DNA from: Streptomyces sp. Ru71
GTDB taxonomy: Bacteria; Actinomycetota; Actinomycetes; Streptomycetales; Streptomycetaceae
Reading direction: 5' to 3'
Length of the DNA stretch: 64,000 nucleotides
NCBI RefSeq assembly: GCF_002920535.1
Contig: NZ_PQSS01000014.1
Location: forward strand, 62,001 to 126,000
A program made the position numbers and the translations under genes. Below, in pieces: positions 40,318 through 48,550 of this stretch; the stretch's first letter is position 1; every line of letters begins with the position of its first letter. Below the pieces are notes generated by a model that saw nothing but the letters and a program-made list of their open reading frames with translations, searched no databases and was not told where the DNA came from.

Positions 40318-40353
40318 CCGCCCATGCTAGGCACGGCCGTCGGGCGGGGAGGG

Positions 40354-40761
40354 TCAGCCCTGCACCGCCGCCGGGTCCATCCACACGACCTCCCAGGTGT
40401 GGCCGTCGAGGTCGTCGAAGGCGCGGCCGTACATGAAGCCCATGTCCTGCGTCTTGCCGGTGGCCGTGCCGCCGAGCGAGAGCGCGCGGTCGACCAGCTC
40501 GTCGACCTTCTCGCGGCTCTCGGCGCTCAGACAGACCAGCACCTCGCTCGTCTTCGTCGCGTCGGCGATCTCCTTGTCGGTGAAGGTCGCGTAGAACGGC
40601 TTGGTGAGCAGCATCGCCACGATCGTGTCGCTGATCACGACGGAGGCGGCGTTGTCGTCGCTGAACTGCGGGTTGATCGTGTAGCCGAGGTCGGTGAAGA
40701 ACTTCTTGGAGGCCTCCAGGTCGTTCACGGGCAGGTTCACGAAGATCATCTGCTGGTACAT
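40354..40761 (-). CDS. VOC (glyoxalase-like) family protein
   Basis: A 135-residue metal-dependent-fold protein with two beta-alpha-beta units: MYQQMIFVNLPVNDLEASKK and FMYGRAFDDLDGHTWEVVWM. Such proteins include glyoxalases and resistance proteins; the exact role is unclear. ATG 40761 has GGGAGAGG upstream and was preferred over a longer frame to 40827. Confidence 0.82.
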   Translation of the reverse strand: MYQQMIFVNLPVNDLEASKKFFTDLGYTINPQFSDDNAASVVISDTIVAMLLTKPFYATFTDKEIADATKTSEVLVCLSAESREKVDELVDRALSLGGTATGKTQDMGFMYGRAFDDLDGHTWEVVWMDPAAVQG

Positions 40762-40857
40762 GCGGGCCTCTCCCGTCGGTGGTGCGGTGTTGTCGGTCGG
40801 TAGACCGGGGGGCCGCGCGGAACTCATCGGTGGCCGCTGATCTTTTTTCGCTGAGCC

Positions 40858-42414
40858 TCAGTGGGTCAGGGGCAGTGCCGCCAGCTCGGCGACCAGCAGC
40901 GTCAGGGGGGCGAACACGGCCAGCAGCGCGGCCGTGCGCAGCAGCGCCGCCGAGCGCAGCATCGTGGCCGGTGCGCCCAGGCGCAGCAGCGCGGCGGTGG
41001 TGTCGGCACGCTGCTGCCGGGCCTCCACGGCGGCGGTGAGCAGTGTCGCCACCGTGCAGCCGGCGACGACCAGGGCGCCGAGGGTGGTCAGCGGGCCGAA
41101 CTCGGCCTGGCCGGTGCCGCGCAGGGCGGTCGTGGCGAACGCGGCGGAGGCGACGGCGCAGACGACGCCGAGGGGGCGGCCGATGCGGGTGGCCTCCGCC
41201 ATCAGGACGCGGCCGGCCAGCAGGCGCAGGGCGCCGGGGCGGGCGGCCTGCAGCAGGCGGCCGGTGAGGTGGGTGAGGCCGGGGCCGGCCAGGGCGAGGC
41301 CGACGGCGGTGAGGAGCCAGCCGAGGAGGACGGCGACGGAGCCGGTGCGCATGCCGCTGGGCATCAGGAGGGTCTTGGCCGCTCCGGTGCGCAGGGCGTA
41401 GGCCTCCGTGGCGAGGCCGGCGGCGAGGAGGGTGATGCCCCAGGGGAGGGTGGTGGTGGGGGTGGGTTCGGGGTCGGTGGTGCGGTTGGTCGGGGCGGCC
41501 GGGGGTTCGGGGGTGCCGTCCGTCGCGGTGTGGGGGTCGGTCGCGCTGCCCGGCGCTTGCGGGGTGCCGGCCGCGCCCACCCGTGCCGCCCCAGCGGCAC
41601 GACTGCCCGCGGACTCAGCGGGCTGATGAGCAGCGTCCGCCGGCGCCGGCGCCGACGCCGTGACAAGGCCTCCCGCGGCCTGGTGGTCGGCGTCCGACGG
41701 CGTCGGCGTGGTGACGAGGTTCCTCGCCGACTGGACGAGGGGCTGGGAGCCGTCCGCGGACGTGGGGCCTGCGCCGGGGTGTCGCTCCTTGGCGCCCAGG
41801 TGGGTGCCGAAGCGGCCGTATGCGCCGAACGTCTCCCGGACCACGGTCCTGCTGTACGCGCCGAAGCGGCCGTACCGGTGCGGGGTGTGCGGGCGGTGCG
41901 GGTCGCGGGGGCGGTGGGTCAGGGCCACCGCTGCCGAGGCCGTCGCCGGGAGGACGGCCAGCAGGGTCAGCGCCGCCGGTACCGGCAGCGGCTGGTCCGC
42001 CGCGAGGAACTCCGACGCCGCCCCGTCGAACGGCATGCCCGTGAGGTCGCCGCGCAGGTGCAGGAAGACCAGCAGGGCCAGCGTCGAGCCCAGCGTCGTG
42101 GACAGGGCCGTCGTCAGTGCCGAGACCGCCATCAGGCGGGCCGGGCCCAGGCCGACGGCAGACAGGCCGGGGCGCGGTCTGGTCGCGGGGTCGGTGCGGG
42201 CGACGGCCAGGGCGAACCACACCGTGGCGGCCAGCGGTACGACGCACCACGCCAGGCGCAGCAGCAGGGCCGCCGGGGAGGCGCCCGGGTGGGCGAGGGC
42301 GTAGCCGAGGGTGCACAGGAGCAGGAAGCCGGTGCCGCCCGACGCCGCCGCCACGAGCAGACGGCGCAGGTGGACGGCCGGGTGGGCGCCGCGGGTCAGA
42401 CGGAGAGCGACCAC
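40858..42414 (-). CDS. ABC transporter permease with low-complexity insert
   Basis: A 518-residue membrane protein. About four spans lie in residues 15-165 and about six in residues 300-518. Between them (about 178-285) is a hydrophilic insert with repeats: GRFGAY/GAYGRFG and LVTTPTPSDADHQAAGG/LVTASAPAPADAAHQ. Part of this insert is encoded by a dispersed hairpin repeat (41573-41612). The GTG at 42414 overlaps the end of the ATPase gene, so the two are coupled. The C-terminus resembles FtsX/MacB-type exporters. The transported substrate is unknown. Confidence 0.72.
   Translation of the reverse strand: MVALRLTRGAHPAVHLRRLLVAAASGGTGFLLLCTLGYALAHPGASPAALLLRLAWCVVPLAATVWFALAVARTDPATRPRPGLSAVGLGPARLMAVSALTTALSTTLGSTLALLVFLHLRGDLTGMPFDGAASEFLAADQPLPVPAALTLLAVLPATASAAVALTHRPRDPHRPHTPHRYGRFGAYSRTVVRETFGAYGRFGTHLGAKERHPGAGPTSADGSQPLVQSARNLVTTPTPSDADHQAAGGLVTASAPAPADAAHQPAESAGSRAAGAARVGAAGTPQAPGSATDPHTATDGTPEPPAAPTNRTTDPEPTPTTTLPWGITLLAAGLATEAYALRTGAAKTLLMPSGMRTGSVAVLLGWLLTAVGLALAGPGLTHLTGRLLQAARPGALRLLAGRVLMAEATRIGRPLGVVCAVASAAFATTALRGTGQAEFGPLTTLGALVVAGCTVATLLTAAVEARQQRADTTAALLRLGAPATMLRSAALLRTAALLAVFAPLTLLVAELAALPLTH
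41573..41612 (-). repeat. Dispersed hairpin repeat inside permease gene
   Basis: This 40-nt element is the reverse complement of the intergenic element at 12206-12244, with differences only in the loop. Here it lies in frame and encodes part of SRAAGAARVGAAG in the permease insert. Just beside it, 11-bp arms at 41651-41661 and 41697-41707 form a second inverted repeat. Confidence 0.8.
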
Positions 42415-43136
42415 GCGGCCCGGCCTTCCGTCTCGGTGACCGGCGGGAGGTGCACCGTCCTCACCCGGCGTCCGTCGAGCAGGGACACCGTGCGGTCGGC
42501 GAGCGCGGCCGTCTCCGGGTCCGCGGTGGCCAGCACGACGGTGATGCCGTGCGAGCGGGCGGCCGTGGTGAGGGTGCGCAGGACGTGGGCGCGGTCGGCG
42601 CGGTGCAGGGGGGCGGTGGGCTCGTCGGCGAAGAGGACCGCGGGCGCGGGGGCGAGGGCGCGGGCGATGCAGGCGCGCTGCCGCTCGGCCTGGGTGAGTT
42701 CGTGCGGGCGCCGGCGGGCCTTGTCGCCGATGTCGACGCGCTCCAGCCACTCCGTCGCGGCGACCTTGGCGCGGCGCCGGCTGACGCCGCGCAGCATCAG
42801 CGGGAGGGCGGCGTTCTCCCACACGTTCAGTTCGGGGACCAGCACCGGGGCCGGGTCGATCCAGCCGAAGCGGTCGCGGCGCATCCGCTCGCGGGCCATC
42901 GGGCCCAGGGTGTGCACCGGCACGCTGTTGAACCACACCTCGCCGCGCTGGGCCGGGGTGAGCCCGGACAGACAGCGCAGCAGGGTCGTCTTGCCGCTGC
43001 CGCGCGGGCCACCGACGGCGAGGATCTCGCCCTCGCGCACGCCGAGCGAGACGCCTTGGAGCGCGGGGGAGCCGTCGCTGTGCGTGAAGTGCAGGGAGCG
43101 TGCCCAGAGCACGTCGTTGTCCGGCGGGGCCTCCAT
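42396..43136 (-). CDS. ABC transporter ATPase with degenerate signature
   Basis: A 246-residue ATPase of the MacB/LolD type. Walker A is GGPRGSGKTT (from 42) and Walker B AVLFADEP. The signature LSGGQ is replaced by LTQAERQR, which is unusual, and the D-loop region reads APLHRAD. ATP hydrolysis may therefore be weak or atypical. ATG 43136 starts the two-gene unit with the permease. A hairpin TTCCCCC/GGGGGAA lies upstream at 43176-43193. Confidence 0.8.
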   Translation of the reverse strand: MEAPPDNDVLWARSLHFTHSDGSPALQGVSLGVREGEILAVGGPRGSGKTTLLRCLSGLTPAQRGEVWFNSVPVHTLGPMARERMRRDRFGWIDPAPVLVPELNVWENAALPLMLRGVSRRRAKVAATEWLERVDIGDKARRRPHELTQAERQRACIARALAPAPAVLFADEPTAPLHRADRAHVLRTLTTAARSHGITVVLATADPETAALADRTVSLLDGRRVRTVHLPPVTETEGRAAWSLSV

Positions 43137-43258
43137 GGGCGTACACCTCGTGTCAGATCCGTAGTTCCCGTGCCATTCCCCCGTGCGGGGGAACGAAGGC
43201 AGGGCCGATCGGTCACTGGCACGCTAGGCAGGTGACGGCGCAAGCCCGGACAGCACGC

Positions 43259-43303
43259 GGCCCCGGGCCCCCGTTCTTCACTCGAACGGGGGGCACCGGG
43301 GCC
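43259..43303 (-). terminator. Terminator after the aminotransferase gene
   Basis: The inner 9-bp arms (cccccgttc type) surround a seven-base loop at 43277-43283, and an outer 8-bp GC arm pair continues after a small bulge. It lies about 100 bases after the reverse-strand aminotransferase stop and before the ABC transporter promoter. Confidence 0.72.
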
Positions 43304-43304
43304 G

Positions 43305-43316
43305 GGATGATCATCC
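43305..43316. promoter_or_regulatory. 12-bp perfect palindrome
   Basis: GGATGATCATCC is a complete palindrome, and GGATGATC recurs once more about 45-50 bases further along. It could be an operator for the ABC transporter upstream region or simply part of the terminator area. No regulator is assigned. Confidence 0.35.
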
Positions 43317-43401
43317 AGACGGAAGATCGGCCAGGGGAGGACCGCCGATCAGGGGCGTCGGATGATCGGGACCGTCGGGACGGTGAGGGCCGTCCGGACG
43401 A

Positions 43402-44766
43402 TCAGAGCTTCGTCCACGCCTCCGTGAGCGTCGCCCGCAGGATCTGCTCGATCTCGTCGAAGGTCTCCTGGTTGGAGATCAGCGGCGGGGCGAGCTGGAT
43501 GACCGGGTCGCCACGGTCGTCGGCACGGCAGTACAGGCCGTTGTCGAACAGCGCCTTGGAGAGGAAGCCGTACAGGACGCGCTCGGTCTCCTCGTCGTTG
43601 AAGGACTCCTTGGTGTTCTTGTCCTTCACGAGCTCGATGCCGTAGAAGAAGCCGTTGCCGCGGACGTCGCCGACGATCGGCAGGTCGTGCAGCTTCTCCA
43701 GGGTGGCCTTGAAGGCGCCCTCGTTGTCCAGCACGTGCTGGTTGAGGCCCTCACGCTCGAACAGGTCGAGGTTGGCGATGCCCACCGCCGCGGAGACCGG
43801 GTGGCCACCGAAGGTGTAGCCGTGCAGGAAGGTGTTGTCACCCTTGTAGAACGGCTCCGCCAGGCGGTCGGAGACGATGCAGGCGCCGATCGGGGAGTAA
43901 CCCGAGGTCATGCCCTTGGCGCAGGTGATCATGTCCGGGACGTAGCCGAACTTGTCACAGGCGAAGGTGGTGCCGAGGCGGCCGAAGGCGCAGATGACCT
44001 CGTCCGAGACGAGCAGCACGTCGTACTGGTCGCAGATCTCGCGCACGCGCTGGAAGTAGCCGGGCGGCGGCGGGAAGCAGCCACCGGCGTTCTGCACCGG
44101 CTCAAGGAAGACCGCGGCGACGGTGTCGGGGCCCTCGAAGAGGATCTGCTGCTCGATCTGGTCGGCGGCCCAGCGGCCGAAGGCCTCGGGGTCGTCACCG
44201 AAGAGCGGGGCGCGGTAGATGTTGGTGTTCGGGACCTTGTGCGCACCCGGGACGAGGGGCTCGAACGGGGCCTTCAGGCCGGGCAGACCCGTGATGGACA
44301 GGGCGCCCTGCGGGGTGCCGTGGTAGGCGACCGCACGCGAGATGACCTTGTGCTTGGTGGGCTTGCCGACCAGCTTGAAGTACTGCTTGGCGAGCTTCCA
44401 GGCGGTCTCGACCGCCTCGCCGCCGCCGGTGGTGAAGAAGACCTTGTTCAGGTCGCCCGGGGCCTCGTTGGCCAGGCGCTCGGCCAGCTCGACGGCCTTG
44501 GGGTGGGCGTAGGACCACACCGGGAAGAAGGCGAGCTCCTGGGCCTGCTTGAGGGCGGTCTCGGCGAGTTCCGTGCGGCCGTGACCGGCCTGGACCACGA
44601 ACAGGCCGGCGAGACCGTCCAGGTAGCGCTTGCCCTTGTCGTCGTAGATGTAGGTGCCCTCGCCCCGGACGATCGTCGGGACGGGGGAGTTCTCGTACGA
44701 GGACATGCGGGTGAAGTGCATCCACAGGTGGTCGTACGCGGACTTGCTGAGGTCCTTTGTGCTCAC
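43402..44766 (-). CDS. Class III aminotransferase, GABA/putrescine type
   Basis: A 454-residue PLP enzyme. The family segments are FFTTGGGEAVETAWKLAKQY, YHGTPQGALSITGLPG, VLLVSDEVICAFGRLG and the PLP Lys in ITCAKGMTSGYSPIG. The context of aldehyde dehydrogenase and Lrp regulator suggests putrescine/GABA or diamine transamination. GTG 44766 (MSTKDLSKSAYDHLW) was preferred; an in-frame GTG at 44784 would overlap the regulator gene. It is the second gene after the Lrp regulator, separated by only two bases. Confidence 0.85.
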   Translation of the reverse strand: MSTKDLSKSAYDHLWMHFTRMSSYENSPVPTIVRGEGTYIYDDKGKRYLDGLAGLFVVQAGHGRTELAETALKQAQELAFFPVWSYAHPKAVELAERLANEAPGDLNKVFFTTGGGEAVETAWKLAKQYFKLVGKPTKHKVISRAVAYHGTPQGALSITGLPGLKAPFEPLVPGAHKVPNTNIYRAPLFGDDPEAFGRWAADQIEQQILFEGPDTVAAVFLEPVQNAGGCFPPPPGYFQRVREICDQYDVLLVSDEVICAFGRLGTTFACDKFGYVPDMITCAKGMTSGYSPIGACIVSDRLAEPFYKGDNTFLHGYTFGGHPVSAAVGIANLDLFEREGLNQHVLDNEGAFKATLEKLHDLPIVGDVRGNGFFYGIELVKDKNTKESFNDEETERVLYGFLSKALFDNGLYCRADDRGDPVIQLAPPLISNQETFDEIEQILRATLTEAWTKL

Positions 44767-44768
44767 GG

Positions 44769-45314
44769 TTATCGGGTTCCCCACATGTAGGTCTGCTTCT
44801 TGAGCTTGAGGTAGACGAAGCTCTCGGTGGAGCGCACGCCGGGCAGGGCCCGGATGCGTTTGTTGATGACGTCCAGCAGGTGGTCGTCGTCCTCGCAGAC
44901 GATCTCCGCGAGGATGTCGAACGAGCCCGCGGTCATCACCACGTACTCGACTTCCGACATGGCGGTCAGCGCGTCGGCCACCGCCTCGACGTCGCCCTCG
45001 ACGTGCAGTCCGACCATCGCCTGCCTGCGGAAGCCCACGGTGAGCGGGTCCGTGACGGCGACGATCTGCATCACGCCCTGGTCGAGCAGCTTCTGGACGC
45101 GCTGGCGCACGGCCGCCTCGGAGAGGCCGACGGCCTTGCCGATGGCGGCGTACGGCCTGCGGCCGTCCTCCTGGAGCTGCTGGATGATGGCGAGGGAGAC
45201 GGCGTCCAGGTTGGGGTTGGATCCGTTCCTGGACGGGGTGTCGCGGGGGGACTCGCGGGAGTCCCTCGCGTCCCTGGGGTCTGCGCTTCGACTGGCCACG
45301 ACCTCACTGTGCAC
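44769..45314 (-). CDS. Lrp/AsnC family transcriptional regulator
   Basis: A ~181-residue regulator. The helix-turn-helix reads LQEDGRRPYAAIGKAVGLSE, then AAVRQRVQKLLDQG. The C-terminal RAM domain contains VEYVVMTAGSFDILAEIVCE. A Ser/Arg/Asp-rich 40-residue N-terminal extension precedes it. The start is uncertain: GTG 45314 or GTG 45299, and the frame also opens at TTG 45335. It is divergent from the aldehyde dehydrogenase gene and co-transcribed with the aminotransferase. It probably controls both with an amino acid or polyamine product as ligand. Confidence 0.85.
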   Translation of the reverse strand: MHSEVVASRSADPRDARDSRESPRDTPSRNGSNPNLDAVSLAIIQQLQEDGRRPYAAIGKAVGLSEAAVRQRVQKLLDQGVMQIVAVTDPLTVGFRRQAMVGLHVEGDVEAVADALTAMSEVEYVVMTAGSFDILAEIVCEDDDHLLDVINKRIRALPGVRSTESFVYLKLKKQTYMWGTR

Positions 45315-45479
45315 GACGTCTCGACAGTTCCGCAAGCCCCGATCGATGAAATTCGTTGTCTGCGAGATCGGGATCGACGGATTTCGCAGAAGTCAGGGGA
45401 CCAGGGGTGTTGAAAACGTGGGTTCAGCGATTAGTCTGGGCATCTCAGTGATTGGACACCCGAACTTGGAGGGCCGGCA

Positions 45480-46919
45480 GTGAGCACCGAGCTGCGTCGT
45501 CTGCGCAACTACATCGACGGTGAGTTCCGGGACGCCGCCGACGGACGGACCACCGAGGTGGTCAACCCCGCGACGGGCGAGGCGTACGCGACCGCGCCGC
45601 TGTCCGGCCAGGCGGACGTCGACGCCGCCATGGAGGCCGCCGCGCGCGCCTTCCCGGCCTGGCGCGACACCACCCCGGCCGAGCGCCAGAAGGCCCTGCT
45701 GAAGATCGCGGACGCGTTCGAGGCGCGCGCCGAGGAACTCATCGCGGCCGAGGTGGAGAACACGGGCAAGCCGATCGGGCTGACCCGCTCCGAGGAGATC
45801 CCGCCGATGGTCGACCAGATCCGCTTCTTCGCGGGTGCTGCGCGACTGCTGGAGGGCCGCTCGGCCGGCGAGTACATGGAGGGGATGACCTCGATCATCC
45901 GCCGTGAGCCGGTCGGCGTCTGCGCGCAGGTCGCGCCGTGGAACTACCCGATGATGATGGCCGTGTGGAAGTTCGCGCCGGCCATCGCCGCGGGCAACAC
46001 CGTCGTGCTGAAGCCGTCGGACACCACCCCGGCGTCCACCGTGCTGATCGCCGAGATCCTCGGTGAGATCCTGCCCAAGGGCGTCTTCAACGTCGTCTGC
46101 GGCGACCGCGAGACCGGCCGCATGATGGTCGAGCACCCGACCCCGGCGATGGCCTCCATCACCGGCTCGGTGCGCGCCGGCATGTCGGTGGCCGAGTCCG
46201 CCGCCAAGGACGTCAAGCGCGTCCACCTGGAGCTGGGCGGCAAGGCCCCGGTCGTGGTGTTCGACGACACCGACATCGCCAAGGCCGTCGAGGACATCTC
46301 GGTGGCGGGCTTCTTCAACGCCGGCCAGGACTGTACGGCCGCCACGCGCGTGCTGGTGCACGAGTCGATCCACGACGAGTTCGTCTCCGCGCTGGCCAAG
46401 GCCGCGTCCGAGACCAAGACCGGTCAGCCGGACGACGAGGACGTGCTCTTCGGCCCGCTGAACAACCCCAACCAGCTCAAGCAGGTCGAGGGCTTCATCG
46501 AGCGGCTGCCCGCCCACGCGCGCGTGGAGGCCGGCGGCAAGCGCGTCGGCGACCAGGGCTACTTCTTCGCCCCGACCGTCGTCTCGGGTCTGAAGCAGGA
46601 CGACGAGATCATCCAGAACGAGGTCTTCGGCCCGGTCATCACCGTCCAGTCCTTCGCGGACGAGGACCAGGCCGTCGAGTGGGCCAACGGCGTCGAGTAC
46701 GCGCTGGCCTCCTCGGTGTGGACCAAGGACCACGGCCGCGCCATGCGGATGTCCAAGAAGCTCGACTTCGGCTGCGTGTGGATCAACACCCACATCCCGC
46801 TGGTCGCCGAGATGCCGCACGGCGGCTTCAAGAAGTCCGGCTACGGCAAGGACCTGTCGGCGTACGGCTTCGAGGACTACACCCGCATCAAGCACGTCAT
46901 GACGTCCCTGGACGCGTGA
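45480..46919 (+). CDS. Gamma-aminobutyraldehyde dehydrogenase
   Basis: A 479-residue NAD-dependent aldehyde dehydrogenase. The NAD fold contains GVCAQVAPWNYPMMMAVWKF; the general base Glu is in LELGGKAP and the Cys nucleophile in FFNAGQDCTAATR. The end reads GGFKKSGYGKDLSAYGFEDY, typical of aminobutyraldehyde dehydrogenases (PatD/Prr type). It should oxidise 4-aminobutanal from putrescine to GABA. GTG 45480 has GGAGGG upstream. It is divergent from the Lrp regulator with a 145-base shared promoter region. Confidence 0.9.
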   Translation: MSTELRRLRNYIDGEFRDAADGRTTEVVNPATGEAYATAPLSGQADVDAAMEAAARAFPAWRDTTPAERQKALLKIADAFEARAEELIAAEVENTGKPIGLTRSEEIPPMVDQIRFFAGAARLLEGRSAGEYMEGMTSIIRREPVGVCAQVAPWNYPMMMAVWKFAPAIAAGNTVVLKPSDTTPASTVLIAEILGEILPKGVFNVVCGDRETGRMMVEHPTPAMASITGSVRAGMSVAESAAKDVKRVHLELGGKAPVVVFDDTDIAKAVEDISVAGFFNAGQDCTAATRVLVHESIHDEFVSALAKAASETKTGQPDDEDVLFGPLNNPNQLKQVEGFIERLPAHARVEAGGKRVGDQGYFFAPTVVSGLKQDDEIIQNEVFGPVITVQSFADEDQAVEWANGVEYALASSVWTKDHGRAMRMSKKLDFGCVWINTHIPLVAEMPHGGFKKSGYGKDLSAYGFEDYTRIKHVMTSLDA

Positions 46920-46965
46920 CCCAGCCCCTGCGGGCACGCTGAGGCCGACGGCCTCGGATGAGACT

Positions 46966-47003
46966 CGCGGCCCCGGACGGAGGACGGACCGTCCGGGGCC
47001 GCG
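46966..47003 (+). terminator. Terminator after aldehyde dehydrogenase; 430-bp gap
   Basis: A perfect 15-bp stem (46966-46980 and 46989-47003) with an eight-base loop lies 46 bases after the stop. A smaller hairpin GAGGCC/GGCCTC at 46941-46955 precedes it. The rest of the gap up to 47349 has no gene. It holds a short GCCGGCCGGCGACGCG-type direct repeat near 47170-47215 and presumably the promoter of the PotD-like gene. Confidence 0.85.
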
Positions 47004-47349
47004 GTGTGTCCGGCGGCACCTCGGGCATCGCGTCGGGGCGTCCGCACTGCCCGCGCGGGCCGACACGGCGACGGCGCGGGTCCCCGGCCCGGGGGCCGGA
47101 CGTCGCGGGTGGCGTTCCCGGCTCGGGCCCGGTCGTACGGCCACCACCCGGGGGCGTGGACCACCACCCAGGCCGGCGGCCGGCGACGCGGGGCGCCGGC
47201 CGGCGACGCGTGGCCCGATGAGGACGGACCGCCTCCGCGGCCCGGGGTGTTCGGTGGCGGGGGATGATCGACAAGGTGTCCGGCGCACGGGCCCGTACTC
47301 GACGCCGCGTCAATTGATCACGCGTGTCAGTGGGCGCCATGCTGCACCC

Positions 47350-48534
47350 ATGCCCCTCCCACACCACCCCCTCTCCCGCCGTTCCCTGCTGCGCGGCCTC
47401 GGCGGTACCGCCGGGCTCGGTGCGCTGGCCGGCTGCGGAGTGCCCGCGGCGTACGTGCAGCCCGGCGATCGGGCCGCGGCCGACACCTCGGCCAGCGACA
47501 AGCGCCTGACGTGGGCGAACTGGCCGCTGTACATCGACACCGACGACGACCACCCCAGCCGGCGGCCCACCCTGGAGTCGTTCGAGAAGCAGACCGGGAT
47601 AGCCGTCGACTACGTCGAGGAGATCAACGACAACGACGAGTTCTTCGGCAAGATCAGCCCCGCGCTGATGAACCACCAGTCCACCGGCCGGGACCTCGTC
47701 GTCATCAGCGACTGGATGTGCGCGCGGTTCGTGCGGCTGGGCTGGGTGCAGCAGATGGACCGCGCCCGCCAGCCGAACGTCACCCGGTACCTGGACCCCC
47801 TGCTGCGCTCCCCGGCGTTCGATCCGGGCCGCAGGTTCACCGTGCCGTGGCAGTCCGGCATCACCGGCATCGCCTACAACCGCCGCAAGCTCGGCCGTGA
47901 GATACGGCACGTCTCCGATCTGTGGGCCGACGACCTGCGCGGCCGGGTCACCCTGCTCTCCGGTCTGGACGAGTCGTTCGCGCTGCTGATGCTGGGCAAC
48001 GGTGTCGACATCACCCGGTGGACGGCGGACGACTTCCACCGGGTGTGCGACCAGGTCCAGGCCCAGGTGCACCGCGGCCAGATCCGCCGCTTCACCGGCA
48101 ACGACTACACCAAGGACCTGGTCAGCGGCGATGTCCTGGCCTGCCAGGCGTACTCCGGCGATGTGATCCAGCTGCGGGCGGACAACCCCGACATCGAGTT
48201 CGTCGTGCCCGAGGAGGGCGCCGAGCTGTGGGCGGAGTCGCTCATGGTGCCCAACCTGGCCGGGCACAAGGCCAACGCCGAGCGGCTGATCGACCACTAC
48301 TACCGGCCCGAGGTCGCCGCCGAGCTGGCCGCCTGGGTCAACTACGTCTGCCCGGTCCCGGCCGCCCAGGACGTCCTGGCCTCCTCCGACGACGAGGACA
48401 CTGCCGCCCTCGCCGAGAACCCGCTGATCTTCCCGGACGCGGGGATGCGCCGCCGGCTGGCCATCGCCCGCGACATCACGGCCGAGGAACGGACGGAGTT
48501 CGCCAAGCGGTGGAACAGGATCGCCGGGCTGTAG
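47350..48534 (+). CDS. PotD-like polyamine-binding lipoprotein (orphan)
   Basis: A 394-residue exported binding protein. The N-terminus RRSLLRGLGG is a twin-arginine signal ending in the lipobox LAGC. The mature part matches PotD: NWPLYIDTDDD, YVEEINDNDEFFGKISPALM, GQIRRFTGNDYTKDL and AELAAWVNYVCPV. It is clearly paralogous to the protein encoded at 58844. No permease or ATPase gene is adjacent, so it may use the PotABC encoded 12 kb away. It is co-directional with the aldehyde dehydrogenase but separated by a terminator. Confidence 0.87.
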   Translation: MPLPHHPLSRRSLLRGLGGTAGLGALAGCGVPAAYVQPGDRAAADTSASDKRLTWANWPLYIDTDDDHPSRRPTLESFEKQTGIAVDYVEEINDNDEFFGKISPALMNHQSTGRDLVVISDWMCARFVRLGWVQQMDRARQPNVTRYLDPLLRSPAFDPGRRFTVPWQSGITGIAYNRRKLGREIRHVSDLWADDLRGRVTLLSGLDESFALLMLGNGVDITRWTADDFHRVCDQVQAQVHRGQIRRFTGNDYTKDLVSGDVLACQAYSGDVIQLRADNPDIEFVVPEEGAELWAESLMVPNLAGHKANAERLIDHYYRPEVAAELAAWVNYVCPVPAAQDVLASSDDEDTAALAENPLIFPDAGMRRRLAIARDITAEERTEFAKRWNRIAGL

Positions 48535-48550
48535 CCGGGCAGGACCCCGG

